Shown: piece after piece, positions 8,084-16,800 of the stretch
Numbering within the stretch: the stretch's first letter is position 1
How the letters are laid out: each line of letters begins with the position of its first letter
Assembly (NCBI GenBank): GCA_027452065.1
Contig: DAIDHC010000030.1
Coordinates: 1 to 51,353 of the forward strand
From: Bryobacterales bacterium
GTDB lineage: Bacteria > Acidobacteriota > Terriglobia > Bryobacterales > Bryobacteraceae
Direction: 5' to 3'
DNA length: 51,353 nt
Program-made: the position numbers and the translations under genes
The notes under the pieces: model-generated
Told to the model about the DNA's origin: nothing
Databases searched by the model: none
What the model saw: only the letters and a program-made list of their open reading frames with translations

Positions 8084-9847
8084 TCAGAGGGTGCGCTTGC
8101 CGTCGAAATCGAGAGAGAAGCTGGGATTGGCCGCGGGGCCGCGGAGGATGAAGGGGACGGTGGTGACGCGCTTGCGGCGCATGAAGGGCGTGACGACCTT
8201 CAGGACAAGAGCCTTGAAGCCGGAGGTGGCGTCGGAAAGATCGCCGGAGGTGTGGAGGACGCCGCGGAGATCGACGGTGTTGTCGAGGAGGTTGAAGGCG
8301 CCGCGCATCTCGGCCTGGGCGCCGGGGACGGAAAAGGAGACGCCGGTGAGAGTGGCGAGGCCGTTGTGGAGATCGACATGGCCTTTGAGATCGGAGAGAA
8401 CGGTTTTGGGGTCTTCGCGCCAGACTTTCTCGCTGACGCCGCTCGCGCTGTTGCTGAGATCACGAAGAGGGGTTTCGATCTGGGGATTGGAGAAGGCGCC
8501 GCCGTCGATGCCGAAGGCGCCGGACAGACCGACGCGCTCGAGGAAGCCGGGGCCGGGGGGAAGAGTGACGGCGGCCTGGAAGGTGAGCGGGCCGGTCATG
8601 GCGGGAGTGGGGGCGGCGGTGAGCAGATAGAGGAAGTCCTCGACGCGGCCGGCGGAGGAGCCGAGGTGGAGAGAGACAAGCTTGCCGGAAGAGGCGGCGG
8701 GAGCGGCGATGGTGCCGGAGGCGAGGAGCGTGGTGCGGCGGAAGCGGGACTGGACGGAGGAGAGCGTGGTGTTGCCGTTTTCGGCGTCGACATCGGCCTG
8801 GAAGCGGGAAGCGATGTCGACGGAGTGGCCGGTGCCGGCGTGGAAGCCCTTGGTAACGGCGTCGCCGGTGACGGCGATGCGGCGGAGCGAACCCTGGAAG
8901 GCGCCGCGCGCGGAGAGCGTTCCGGCGATGCCGCGGTAGACGGAGAGATCGGCGCGATCGAAGGTGAAAGCGCCGGAGACGGGAGTGGCGCCGGAATCGG
9001 CGGGGTCCCAGGGGCCGAGATTGCCGGAGGCGGTGATGTTGCCGGGAGGGTCGGTGTTGCGGATGGTGGTAACGAAAGACAGCGGGCGATCCTCATTCAC
9101 ATGGGCGAGGGTGAGGGAGGCGATGTCGAGGTGGAAGGGGCGGCGATCGGAGCGGGAGGTAAGGAAGTCGAGGGTGGCGCCGTCGACCTGGATGGAAGTG
9201 ATGCCGACCGGGGCACCGGAGCCGGGCGGCGGGGCGACGGGCTCAATGGCGGCGGGGTTGCGGGTGGGAATGAGGACGTGGAGGCCGGTGATTTCGATGC
9301 GGGCGAGCCGCTGGTGTTGAGCGAGGAGGCCGGCGAGATCGGCTTGAATGCGGATTTCGCGGGCGGTGATCATGGGGGGCAGATCTTTCCGGCGGCGATG
9401 GAGGAACCGGACATCGCGGGCGACGCAGCCGGGAGGAAAGTAGCTGTAGCGGAAGGAGCCGATGACGATGTCGCGGTCAAAGCGGCGCTCGAGAGTGGCG
9501 GTGACGGCTTCACGGGTGAAGGGCCAGTTGCGCTGAATCAGCCACGCGGCGAGGGCGGCGGCGGCGAGCAGGAGGAGCGCGGCGAGGGCAAACCATCGAG
9601 CGATGGGGCGGTGCTGATTTACGCCGGGCTGAGAAAGGTTTCGCGTAGAACACCCCGGGAAGATGGTTCGCCGTTCATCACCAGTGTAGATTGCCGGCGC
9701 TACTGCTGCCAGCCGCCGCCGAGGGAATTGTAGAGCTGGACGTAGGTGAGGAGTTCGTTGAGGCGGGCCTGGGTGACGGCGAGCTGGGCGGCAGGCCAGC
9801 CATTGCTCGACTGCCCGGCAGGGTGAGGCCGGGAATCGGACTCTCAT
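8084..9847 (-). CDS. AsmA-like inner-membrane/periplasmic protein, start uncertain
   Basis: The recognisable protein runs from a membrane anchor (WFALAALLLLAAAALAAWLI, coded from base 9595) to the stop at 8084, about 504 residues. It has the AsmA order: anchor, FTREAVTATLERRFDRDIVIGSF, repeats of beta strands such as ITSIQVDGATLDF, and a C-terminal region LSDLKGHVDLHNGLATLTGVSF. AsmA proteins act in envelope lipid or protein homeostasis. The N-terminus is odd. No ATG, GTG or TTG lies in frame between the anchor and the ATG at 9847, which is beyond the duplicated OMF tail. An ATG at 9678 is in another frame and stops after 19 codons. Either a frameshift lies near 9620-9678 or the native start was lost when the neighbouring cassette arrived. 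The end and core are sure, the start is not. Confidence 0.75.
   Translation of the reverse strand: MRVRFPASPCRAVEQWLACRPARRHPGPPQRTPHLRPALQFPRRRLAAVAPAIYTGDERRTIFPGCSTRNLSQPGVNQHRPIARWFALAALLLLAAAALAAWLIQRNWPFTREAVTATLERRFDRDIVIGSFRYSYFPPGCVARDVRFLHRRRKDLPPMITAREIRIQADLAGLLAQHQRLARIEITGLHVLIPTRNPAAIEPVAPPPGSGAPVGITSIQVDGATLDFLTSRSDRRPFHLDIASLTLAHVNEDRPLSFVTTIRNTDPPGNITASGNLGPWDPADSGATPVSGAFTFDRADLSVYRGIAGTLSARGAFQGSLRRIAVTGDAVTKGFHAGTGHSVDIASRFQADVDAENGNTTLSSVQSRFRRTTLLASGTIAAPAASSGKLVSLHLGSSAGRVEDFLYLLTAAPTPAMTGPLTFQAAVTLPPGPGFLERVGLSGAFGIDGGAFSNPQIETPLRDLSNSASGVSEKVWREDPKTVLSDLKGHVDLHNGLATLTGVSFSVPGAQAEMRGAFNLLDNTVDLRGVLHTSGDLSDATSGFKALVLKVVTPFMRRKRVTTVPFILRGPAANPSFSLDFDGKRTL
9701..9790 (-). 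repeat. 90-bp direct repeat, copy A: displaced 3' end of the efflux outer-membrane factor gene
   Basis: These bases match 12474-12563 at 89 of 90 positions; the mismatch is C at 9784 against T at 12557. On the minus strand the segment encodes the last ~30 residues of the outer-membrane factor ([18 protein letters not shown] then [10 protein letters not shown]). It keeps an in-frame stop, TAG at 9702-9700, where copy B has TAA. Upstream of 9790 the similarity ends abruptly. This copy is therefore a gene-end remnant and not an expressed gene. Together with copy B it brackets the plus-strand cassette. Confidence 0.93.
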
Positions 9848-9905
9848 TTTCGTTCGCGAGCGCGGCGCGACAGCTGGCGCGCCGCGCTCGATTGCACGCG
9901 GTAAT

Positions 9906-9917
9906 TGAACGCGTTCA
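9906..9917. promoter_or_regulatory. Palindromic operator 1 of the cassette (probable TetR site)
   Basis: TGAACGCGTTCA is a perfect 12-bp palindrome ending 8 bases before the -35 box. It shares arms (TGAAC/GTTCA) with the palindrome at 9960-9973. The likely ligand is the TetR encoded at 10809 (inference from position). Confidence 0.65.
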
Positions 9918-9925
9918 GAAATCTC

Positions 9926-9954
9926 TTGACAGCGCCGGCCCGGAGGCGTAGCAT
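9926..9954 (+). promoter_or_regulatory. Sigma70-type promoter of the cassette operon
   Basis: TTGACA at 9926-9931 and TAGCAT at 9949-9954 are separated by exactly 17 bp, close to a textbook housekeeping promoter. Transcription would start near 9961, inside the second palindrome, giving a leader of about 45 bases before the GTG at 10007. Confidence 0.75.
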
Positions 9955-9959
9955 CGAGT

Positions 9960-9973
9960 TTGAACACGTTCAA
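9960..9973. promoter_or_regulatory. Palindromic operator 2 of the cassette (probable TetR site)
   Basis: TTGAACACGTTCAA has 6-bp arms around a 2-bp centre and covers the predicted transcription start. Its centre is 55 bp from that of operator 1. A weaker related element, GAACGGTTC, follows at 9982-9990. Binding here would block initiation, as expected for TetR autorepression. Confidence 0.65.
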
Positions 9974-10006
9974 GTTATTTGGAACGGTTCGGAACGGAGG
10001 CATGGA

Positions 10007-10405
10007 GTGCACATTATTGCCTGCTACGCGACGTATCTTGCCATAAGCCTGGCCGCAACCATTCTGGTGGCCCAAACACTGCGGCACAACGGACGCGGAT
10101 TCCTGATGGATGCCTTTCGGGGCAACGGCGAACTTGCCGATTCCGTGAACCGCTTGCTGGTGGCCGGCTTTTATCTCATCAACATCGGCTATGTCGCGTT
10201 GGCCTTGCGCACCGGCGACCCGGTGCCTACCGTGCGAAGCGCGATAGAGCTTGTGTGCGACAAGCTGGGCGCGGTGTTGATCGCGTTGGGTGTGATGCAC
10301 TTTTTCAATCTGTATATTTTTAACCGGCTGAGGAAGCGGGGATTGTCCGAGTTGAGGCCGCCGGTTCCGCCCGACATGCAAATTCCAGTCCGGCAGGGGT
10401 CGTGA
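10007..10405 (+). CDS. Small membrane protein of the cassette, unknown family
   Basis: I choose the GTG at 10007, six bases after GGAGG; an earlier in-frame TTG (9905) lies upstream of the -35 box and cannot be used by this promoter. The 132-residue protein has three probable membrane segments: IIACYATYLAISLAATILVA, LLVAGFYLINIGYVALAL, and LGAVLIALGVMHFFNLYIF. It ends with a basic, Pro-rich tail (RLRKRGLSEL...PPVPPD). I do not recognise the family. The stop overlaps the next start as TGATG, so it is translationally coupled to the DCC-type protein, which suggests the two work together in the membrane. Confidence 0.8.
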   Translation: MHIIACYATYLAISLAATILVAQTLRHNGRGFLMDAFRGNGELADSVNRLLVAGFYLINIGYVALALRTGDPVPTVRSAIELVCDKLGAVLIALGVMHFFNLYIFNRLRKRGLSELRPPVPPDMQIPVRQGS

Positions 10406-10842
10406 TGGCGCCAGGGACGACGTTCACGGTTGTTTACGATTCGGACTGCGGTCTTTGCGCGCGGGCCAAGGATTGGATGAGGCAGCAGGTTCCTCTGGTA
10501 GAACTCCACTTCGTCGCAGCGGGATCACCGGAAGCGCGGAGGAGGTTCCCGGAGGTTGCTGCCAGTGAGCTCGCGGTGGTGGCCGGCACGGGGGAGATGT
10601 GGTTCGCCGATCGCGCCTGGATTGTCTGTCTGTGGGCGCTGCGGGATTACCGGGACCTCGCCTGCCGGCTGACCAGCCCGTTGCTTTCTGTCTTGGCCAG
10701 AGAGGCGTTCGCGATTGTTTCGAAGTACCGGCTGGCACTGTCCTGCATTTCCGGACTTCGCAGCGAACGGGAGATCGAGCAGCGACTGAGAAAGGCGGTG
10801 GCGCCACGATGCCGGAACGGGCCCGCAAACGGGCAGGATTGA
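10405..10842 (+). CDS. DCC-family (DUF393) thiol-disulfide-type protein
   Basis: The ATG at 10405 overlaps the previous stop; a GTG at 10402 is the alternative. The protein is 145 residues. It opens with a beta strand and the family's signature, VVYDSDCGLCARAKDWM, where usual members have YDGxCxxC. The cysteines of D-C-G-L-C are the presumed redox pair. WIVCLWAL and a C-terminal ILALRxY-like stretch (IVSKYRLALS) are the other regions expected of DUF393. The family is predicted to exchange thiols or disulfides but is poorly characterised. The last 34 bases overlap the tetR start, so the two are tightly coupled. Confidence 0.85.
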   Translation: MAPGTTFTVVYDSDCGLCARAKDWMRQQVPLVELHFVAAGSPEARRRFPEVAASELAVVAGTGEMWFADRAWIVCLWALRDYRDLACRLTSPLLSVLAREAFAIVSKYRLALSCISGLRSEREIEQRLRKAVAPRCRNGPANGQD

Positions 10843-11510
10843 AGGCCGCGTCGAAGGGCGAAGAGACGCGTGCACGGATTCTTGAGGCCGCTCTCAGTTC
10901 GTTTCGTGAGCGGGGCTTCGAGGCGGCGACGATGCGGGACATCGCGGAAAGAGCCGGCGTTGCCACCGGAGCCGCGTACTACTATTTCCCGTCCAAGGAC
11001 GCGCTTGTAATGGACTTTTACCGGCGCTCCTGCGAGGCGATGCAACCGATGATCGCGGAGGCGTTGAATGGCGCGGCTGGATTGGAAGAGCGTTTGCGCG
11101 AGTTGGTTCGCGTTAAACTCGCCTACTTTGCGCCGAACAGAGGAGTGCTGCGTGCTTTGCTGCGAAACGGCGCGGACCCGAAGCATCCCCTCTCGCCGTT
11201 CAGCCGGCAGACGAAGGAAATCCGCGATATTGACATTGCGTGGTTTCGCCGCATCCTGGCCGATTGCGGTTTCCGGATTCCCAGGGATCTTGAACAACAC
11301 TTGCCGGGTGTCCTCTGGCTCTTTCAAATGGGCGTGATCCTGTTCTGGGTCATTGATGAATCGCCCGGCCAGGAGCGTAGCGACCGGCTGCTCAGCCGGG
11401 CGGCCAAGGGCGTCTGCGCGCTGATTCGAGTTTCGGCGCTGCCTCTGATGCGGCCGGTGCGCCGGGCGGCGCTAGAGCTGATCGGGATCGTGCAGGGCGC
11501 CGATTTGTGA
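10809..11510 (+). CDS. TetR/AcrR-family repressor of the cassette
   Basis: The 233-residue protein starts at the ATG at 10809, inside the end of the DUF393 gene. The N-terminal helix-turn-helix is clear: TRARILEAALSSFRERGFEA, TMRDIAERAGVATGAAYYYF, then PSKDALVMDFYRRS. The C-terminal ligand domain (~residues 65-215) is all-helical and of no known specificity. It is encoded inside the operon that begins with the promoter at 9926-9954, so autoregulation through the TGAAC/GTTCA palindromes is the simplest model. The ligand may relate to the redox or lipid-type partners beside it (inference). Confidence 0.9.
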   Translation: MPERARKRAGLKAASKGEETRARILEAALSSFRERGFEAATMRDIAERAGVATGAAYYYFPSKDALVMDFYRRSCEAMQPMIAEALNGAAGLEERLRELVRVKLAYFAPNRGVLRALLRNGADPKHPLSPFSRQTKEIRDIDIAWFRRILADCGFRIPRDLEQHLPGVLWLFQMGVILFWVIDESPGQERSDRLLSRAAKGVCALIRVSALPLMRPVRRAALELIGIVQGADL

Positions 11511-11511
11511 G

Positions 11512-11994
11512 ATGGTGACGATCGAGGAGACGACTTTCATCGGTGGGCCGATCGAGCGCTGCTTCGACCTGGCGCGCAGTGTCGAGGTGCACCTGGCTGG
11601 AAATGTACATTTCGGAGAGGCCGCCGTTGCCACGGGCGGCATCACGTCCGGGCTGATGAAACTCGGCGAACGTGTGACGTGGCGGGCAAAGCACTTTGGC
11701 GTCTGGCACCAGCTCGCCAGCGAGATCACTGAGATGAACCGGCCCACTCACTTTCAAGACGTCATGCAGCAGGGCATCTTTCGCTTCCTGCGGCACGATC
11801 ACTTCTTTCGCGCCCTCGATGGAGATTTGACGGAGATGAGGGACGAATTTCGCTTTGCAGCCCCGCTCCCGGTTCTCGGGCGACTGGCGGAGATCTTTGT
11901 GCTTCGCAGGCACATGCGGGCCCTGCTGCGGGAGCGGAACGCCGTCATCAAGCGAATCGCCGAGTCCGGCGAGTGGCGAACGTATCTGCCGTGA
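11512..11994 (+). CDS. SRPBCC (START-like) family protein
   Basis: The ATG at 11512 follows the tetR stop by one base, and the protein is 160 residues. The start VTIEETTFIGGPIERCFDLA is the first strand and helix of the SRPBCC hydrophobic-pocket fold. VTWRAKHFGVWHQLASEI and MTR-like MRDEFRFAAPLPVLG continue the antiparallel sheet. The C-terminal helix MRALLRERNAVIKRIAESGE is typical of cyclase/dehydrase-type members. Such proteins bind lipids or aromatic ligands. In other genomes relatives are coupled or fused to TIGR01777 epimerases, and here the following gene is a decayed epimerase whose start overlaps this stop as TGATG. Confidence 0.85.
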   Translation: MVTIEETTFIGGPIERCFDLARSVEVHLAGNVHFGEAAVATGGITSGLMKLGERVTWRAKHFGVWHQLASEITEMNRPTHFQDVMQQGIFRFLRHDHFFRALDGDLTEMRDEFRFAAPLPVLGRLAEIFVLRRHMRALLRERNAVIKRIAESGEWRTYLP

Positions 11995-12454
11995 TGAGAG
12001 TGGCAATAGACGGCGGCAGCAGAGTCGCGGGCGGGATACCGGCCAGGCGCTTTCATGCGCATGGGCATGTCGTCGATGTGTCGGGCCGAGGTCCGGGCGC
12101 CGCTCCCTGCGGGGCGAACGGATGGGCGGCCCGCAGCGGGGTGACGATTGGGACAAGCCTGGCGGACGCAGTGTGAATGGCCGCTAAGCGGCGGCGAACC
12201 GGCACGGCGTTTTCGAGTCGCGGATCCACGGCGCTCGTCCGCTGAAGGAGGTTATCGCTTCGCTCAAGCGCGAGGCGGCTGCGGATACACGCGGGCACCT
12301 CCGCCATCTGTCGGCATCCCCGGGTTGCGCGATGAACGGGGCGGGCGGCGAGGGCAGACAGGCGTGTGACGGGGCGGCTGGTGTGAGGCCTCTGCTCGCG
12401 GAGGTGAGGATCGATGGACATGACGCGCGGATGAGGCCGGCGAGTCTCTCGTAA
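11994..12454 (+). pseudogene. Decayed, truncated NAD-dependent epimerase (TIGR01777/YfcH-like)
   Basis: This is the only stretch over 300 bases without an intact gene. An ATG at 11994 overlaps the SRPBCC stop and reads MRVAIDGGSRVAGG, like the Rossmann start MRVAVTGGTGFIG, then RRFHAHGHVVDVSGRGPG; the frame stops at 12176. Homology seems to go on in the other frames. PLSGGEPARRF (around 12180-12215) resembles the family's NLAGEPLxxRRW. FESRIHGARPLKEVIASL (to about 12275) resembles the family's helix K-x-R-I-x-x-S-R. HLSASPGCAMNGAGGEG and RPLLAEVRIDGHDA resemble SASAVGYYGDRGDE and FLAEVCRDWEAA. At least two frameshifts are implied. It breaks off before repeat copy B, leaving about half of a normal 300-residue protein. 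Similarity was judged by eye. Confidence 0.6.
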
Positions 12455-12472
12455 TCATTTCGACGGGAGCGG

Positions 12473-13870
12473 TTACTGCTGCCAGCCGCCGCCGAGGGAA
12501 TTGTAGAGCTGGACGTAGGTGAGGAGTTCGTTGAGGCGGGCCTGGGTGACGGCGAGTTGGGCGCCGTAGTAGTTGGTCTCGTTGGTGAGGACTTCGAGAT
12601 AGCTGCTGACGCCGCCGCGGTAGCGGGTTTGGGAGAGCTCGGCGGCCTGGCGGGCGGCATCGCGGAGAAGGACCTGGTGGGCGAGAACCTGGCGGAACTT
12701 GCGGTAGGCGACGAGGCCGTCGGAGATATCGCGGAAGGACTGCTGGATGGTCTGCTTGTACGTGAGGACGGCCTGATCGCGCTGGGCCTCGACGAGCTTG
12801 AGGTTGGCTTTGAGCTTGCCGGCGGTGAAGAGGGGCTGGGTGAGGGAACCGGTGTAGGTCCACATGCGGGCGGAGCCGGAGAAGAGGCCGGCGAGGTCGG
12901 CGCTTTCCAGGCCGCCGGTGCCGGTGAGAGAAATCTGGGGGAAGAAGGCGGCGCGGGCGACGCCGATTTCGGCGTTGGCGGCGGCGAGGTTCTGCTCGGC
13001 TTCGCGGATGTCGGGGCGGCGCTCGAGGAGAGAGGAGGGCAGGCCGGCGGGTATCTCAGGCGGGTCGGGCTGGTGGTCGAGATCGAGGCCGCGGCGGATG
13101 GGACCGGGATAGGAGCCGGCGAGAGTATTGATCTGGTTCTCCTGGAGGGCGATCTGGCGTTCGAGATCGGGGATGTTGGCGGCGGCGGTTTCGACAAGCT
13201 GCTGGGCCTGGCGGACGTCGAGCAGAGTGCCGGCGCCGCCGGAGGCGAGGGTTTGGGTGAGGCGGAGAGACTGCTGGCGCGAGGCGAGAGTTTCGCGGGA
13301 GATTTCGAGCTGGAGATCGAGGGCGCGAAGCTGGAAGTAGGCGGAGGCGACGCCGGAGACGACGCTCGAGAGCACAGCGCGGCGGCCCCATTCGGTGGCC
13401 AGGAGAGAGGCACGGGCGGCTTCGGTGGCGCGGCGGTAGCGGCCCCAGAAATCGAGATTCCAGGCGACGGAGAGGCCGAGCTCGGCGGCGTTGTAGGAGA
13501 ACTCGGGAAAAGCGCCGAGGGCCGGGGAGTGGAGGCCGGTGTCGCCGGCGACGCCGCTGACGACCGGAAACTGATCGGCGCGGGCGATGAGGACCTGGGA
13601 GCGGGCCTGAAGGACGCGGGAGGTAGCGATCCGGATGTCGTAATTGTTTTGAAGCGCGGCGCGAACGAGGGACTGGAGCTCGGGGTCCTGAAACAGAGTC
13701 CACCACTTCGCGTCGCCGAGGGAGGTTTCAGGAGACGGGGAGGGGGGAGCGGCGTCGCGATAGGTATCGGGCACGTCGAGCTTGGGCCGGTGGTAGTTGG
13801 GGCCGACGAGGCAGCCGGCGAGCATTGCGGCGAGCGCGGCGAACAACAGTAGAGAGGTGGAGCGTTTCAC
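12473..13870 (-). CDS. Efflux outer-membrane factor lipoprotein, NodT/OprM family
   Basis: The protein is 465 residues. A lipoprotein signal ends in LAGC (Cys20), followed by [14 protein letters not shown], a hallmark start of the NodT family. [18 protein letters not shown] and the paired repeats [20 protein letters not shown] and [19 protein letters not shown] show the two outer-membrane-efflux halves. It forms the trimeric exit duct for the pump. Its ATG overlaps the pump stop by 4 bp. The last 90 bases exist a second time at 9701-9790. Confidence 0.95.
   Translation of the reverse strand: MKRSTSLLLFAALAAMLAGCLVGPNYHRPKLDVPDTYRDAAPPSPSPETSLGDAKWWTLFQDPELQSLVRAALQNNYDIRIATSRVLQARSQVLIARADQFPVVSGVAGDTGLHSPALGAFPEFSYNAAELGLSVAWNLDFWGRYRRATEAARASLLATEWGRRAVLSSVVSGVASAYFQLRALDLQLEISRETLASRQQSLRLTQTLASGGAGTLLDVRQAQQLVETAAANIPDLERQIALQENQINTLAGSYPGPIRRGLDLDHQPDPPEIPAGLPSSLLERRPDIREAEQNLAAANAEIGVARAAFFPQISLTGTGGLESADLAGLFSGSARMWTYTGSLTQPLFTAGKLKANLKLVEAQRDQAVLTYKQTIQQSFRDISDGLVAYRKFRQVLAHQVLLRDAARQAAELSQTRYRGGVSSYLEVLTNETNYYGAQLAVTQARLNELLTYVQLYNSLGGGWQQ
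12474..12563 (-). repeat. 90-bp direct repeat, copy B: functional 3' end of the efflux outer-membrane factor gene
   Basis: Same sequence as 9701-9790 but for one base, in the same orientation. Here it is continuous with the full outer-membrane factor gene and its TAA stop. Confidence 0.93.
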
Positions 13871-16800
13871 GGCGTTTCCGGCTCGATATCGGGCTCGTTG
13901 ATGTCGCGGGCGGGGCGGCCGAAGCGGACGGAGAACGTCTCGATGACGTCGAAGGTGACGGGGACGAGAAAGATGGCGAGCAAGGTGGCGGCGAGCATGC
14001 CGCCGATGACGACGGTGCCGAGGATTTTGCGGGAAGCGGCTCCGGAGCCGGAGGCGGTCCAGAGGGGAACGCAGCCGAGGATGAAGGCGAAGGCGGTCAT
14101 CAGAATGGGGCGGAGGCGGAGGCGGGCGCCGGCGAGGGCGGCCTCGGCGATGCCCTTGCCCTTTTCGTATTCGGTTTTGGCGAACTCGACGATGAGGATG
14201 GCGTTCTTGGCGGCCAGCCCGATGAGCATGACGAGGCCGATCTGGGCGTAGACGTCGTTTTCAAAATGGCGAAGCCAGAGCGCGAGGAAGGCGCCGAAGA
14301 CAGCGATGGGAGTGCCGAGCAGGACGCTGAAGGGCAGCGACCAGCTTTCATACAGGGCGGCGAGGATGAGAAAGACGAACAGGAGCGAGAGGCCGAAGAT
14401 GGCGAACGGGGAGATGCCCTGGGCGGCCTTTTGCTCCTGGAAGGACATGCCGAGGTAATCGAAGCCCATTTCGCGGGGCATGGTCTGGGCGAAGACCTCC
14501 TCGAGGGCGTGGGAGGCCTGGCCGGAGCTAAAGCCGGGGGCGGCGAAGGCGTTGATCTGGGCGGCGTGATATTCGTTGTAGCGCATGGTGAACTCGGGGC
14601 CGGTGATGTTGCGGAGAGTGGAGACGGCGTTGAGGGGGACCATGGCTCCGTTGGCGCCGGTGACGTAGTAGCGGTTGATGGCATCGGCGCTGGTGCGGTA
14701 GGAGTCTTCGGCCTCGACATAGACCTGCCATTGGCGGCCGAAGCGGTTGAAGTAGTTGACGAGGTAGCCGCCGGTGAAGGCTTGCAGGGTGTTGTAGACG
14801 TCGGCGACGTTGATGCCCTGGCGGACGACTTTGGCGCGATCGACGTCGGCGAAGACCTGGGGGACGGTAGGGAGATAGGTGGTGGAGACGGAGGCGAGCT
14901 CGGGGCGCTTGCGGGCGGAGGAGAGGAAGCGATCGACGTTTTCGGTGAGGAAATCGAGGCTGGCGCCGGAGCGGTCCTCGAGGATAAAGGTGACGCCGCC
15001 GGAGGTTCCGATGCCGGGGATGGAAGGCGGCGCGAAGGAGAAGGCGATGCCTTCGCGAATGGAAGAGAGCCGGTTGACGACGCTCTGCTGGATGGCGGCG
15101 TATTGTTCCTCGGGGCGTTTGCGCTGATCCCAATCCTTGAGGGGAACGAAGAAGAAGGCGCTGTAGGTATTGGGGACGGTGCTGAGGAGGCTGAAGCCGA
15201 TGACGGAGACGCAGGCGCCTACGCCGGGCGTGCTGAGGAGGATCTTTTCTACGTTGCGGGCGGCAGCGCTGGTGCGCTGGAGGGAGGCGGCGTCGGGCAA
15301 CTGGAGGGAGACGAAGAGATAGCCCTGATCCTCCTGGGGAAGGAAGGAAGCGGGGAGGCGGCCGTTGAGGAAGAAGGCGGCGGCGGCGGTGACAGCGAGG
15401 AAAGCGAAGCTGAAGCCGGCCTTGCGGATGAGGACGGAGCAGGTGTGGATGTAGCCGTTCGCGGCGCGGCCGAAGAGGCGGTTGAAGCCGCGGAAGAAAG
15501 CGGCCAGAGGGCCGCGGGAGGGTTTGCGCGGGCGGAGGAGAAGAGCGGAAAGAGCGGGGCTGAGGGAGAGCGCGTTGAAGGCGGAGAAGAGGACGGAGAT
15601 GGCGATGGTGACGGCGAACTGCTGGTAGAGGCGGCCGGTGATGCCGGGGATGAAGGCGGTGGGGACGAAGACGGCGGTGAGGATGAGGGCGATGGCGACG
15701 ACGGGGCCGGAGACTTCGGACATGGCGCGGAGGGCGGCGTTGCGCGGGGCCATGCCTTCCTCGATGTGGTGTTCGACGGCCTCGACGACGACGATGGCGT
15801 CATCGACGACGAGTCCGATGGCGAGGACGAGGCCGAACAGGGAGAGGGTGTTGATGGAGAAGCCGAGGAGGGGGAAGACGACGAAGGTGCCGATGAGGGA
15901 GACGGGGACGGCGAGGAGCGGGATGAGGGTGGCGCGCCAGCCCTGGAGGAAGATGTAGACGACGAGGGCGACGAGGGCGAGGGCTTCGAGCAGAGTGTAG
16001 AAAATCTCGCGCATGCCGGCGGTGACGGCCCTGGTGGTGTCGAGGCCGACCTCGTATTCGAGGTCATGAGGGAAGCGGGTGTGGAGCTGGGCGAGGCGGG
16101 CGCGGACGGCCAAAGCGGTGGCGACGGCGTTGGAGCCGGGCAACTGGTAGACGCCCATGACGGCGGCGGGCTTGCCGTTGAAGCGGCCGGTCATATTGTA
16201 GAGCTGGGCGCCGAGCTCGATGCGGGCGACGTCGCGGAGGCGGAGGATGGAGCCGTCGGGGTTGGCGCGGAGGATGATATCGCCGAACTGCTCGGGGGAA
16301 TCGAGGCGGCCCTGAGCGCGGACGGTGTAGGTGAACTCCTGGCCGGGAGGGGCGGGCTCGCCGCCGATCTGGCCGGCGGGGTTGACGGTGTTCTGGGCGT
16401 TGAGAGCGGCGATGATCTGGGGGATGGTGACGGAGAGCTTGGCGAGGCGGTCCGGATGGACCCAGACGCGCATGGCGTACTGGCCGGCGCCGAACAACTG
16501 GACGTTGGAGACGCCGCGGACGCGGGTGAGCTCGTCGACGATGTTGATGAAGCCGTAGTTGGCGAGGAACTTGCTGTCGTAGGTGCCGTTGGGGGAGTAG
16601 AGGGCGACGACGAGGAGCGGGGCGGAGAGGGACTTCTGGACGGTGAGGCCGGCGGTAGTGACCTGGGAGGGGAGCTGGGGCTGGGCCTGGGCAGTGCGCA
16701 ACTGGGTCAACACCTGATCGACGTTGGGGTCGGTCTTCACGTCGAAATCGACGGTGATGACGGACTGGCCGCTGTTGGTGTTGATGGAGTACATGTAATT

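Larger units (their letters stand above)
9791..12473. mobile_element. Putative inserted cassette between direct repeats at the 3' end of the efflux gene
   Basis: The segment lies between the two 90-bp repeat copies. Its genes run on the plus strand, against the efflux genes on both sides. Sample GC is lower: 28 of 60 at 10261-10320 and 33 of 60 at 11101-11160, against 41 of 60 at 15601-15660 and 45 of 60 at 6721-6780. It has its own promoter and operators. Its last gene is broken off before repeat copy B. The arrangement is what integration into a gene 3' end with restoration of that end would leave. No recombinase, inverted terminal repeat or transposase is visible, so the mechanism is unknown and a simple duplication-rearrangement is also possible. 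Confidence 0.6.

Noticed and set aside
9800..9860. A tRNA-3'-end-like stretch (minus strand GAGAGTCCGATTCCCGGCC...) beside repeat copy A, tempting as an attachment site.
   Set aside because: The T-arm bases do not pair, the loop lacks TTC-G/A-A in register, and no acceptor or anticodon arm can be folded upstream.
9905..10006. N-terminal extension of the cassette membrane protein to a TTG at 9905.
   Set aside because: The codon lies upstream of the -35 box and inside an operator; the GTG at 10007 has a GGAGG site at the right distance.
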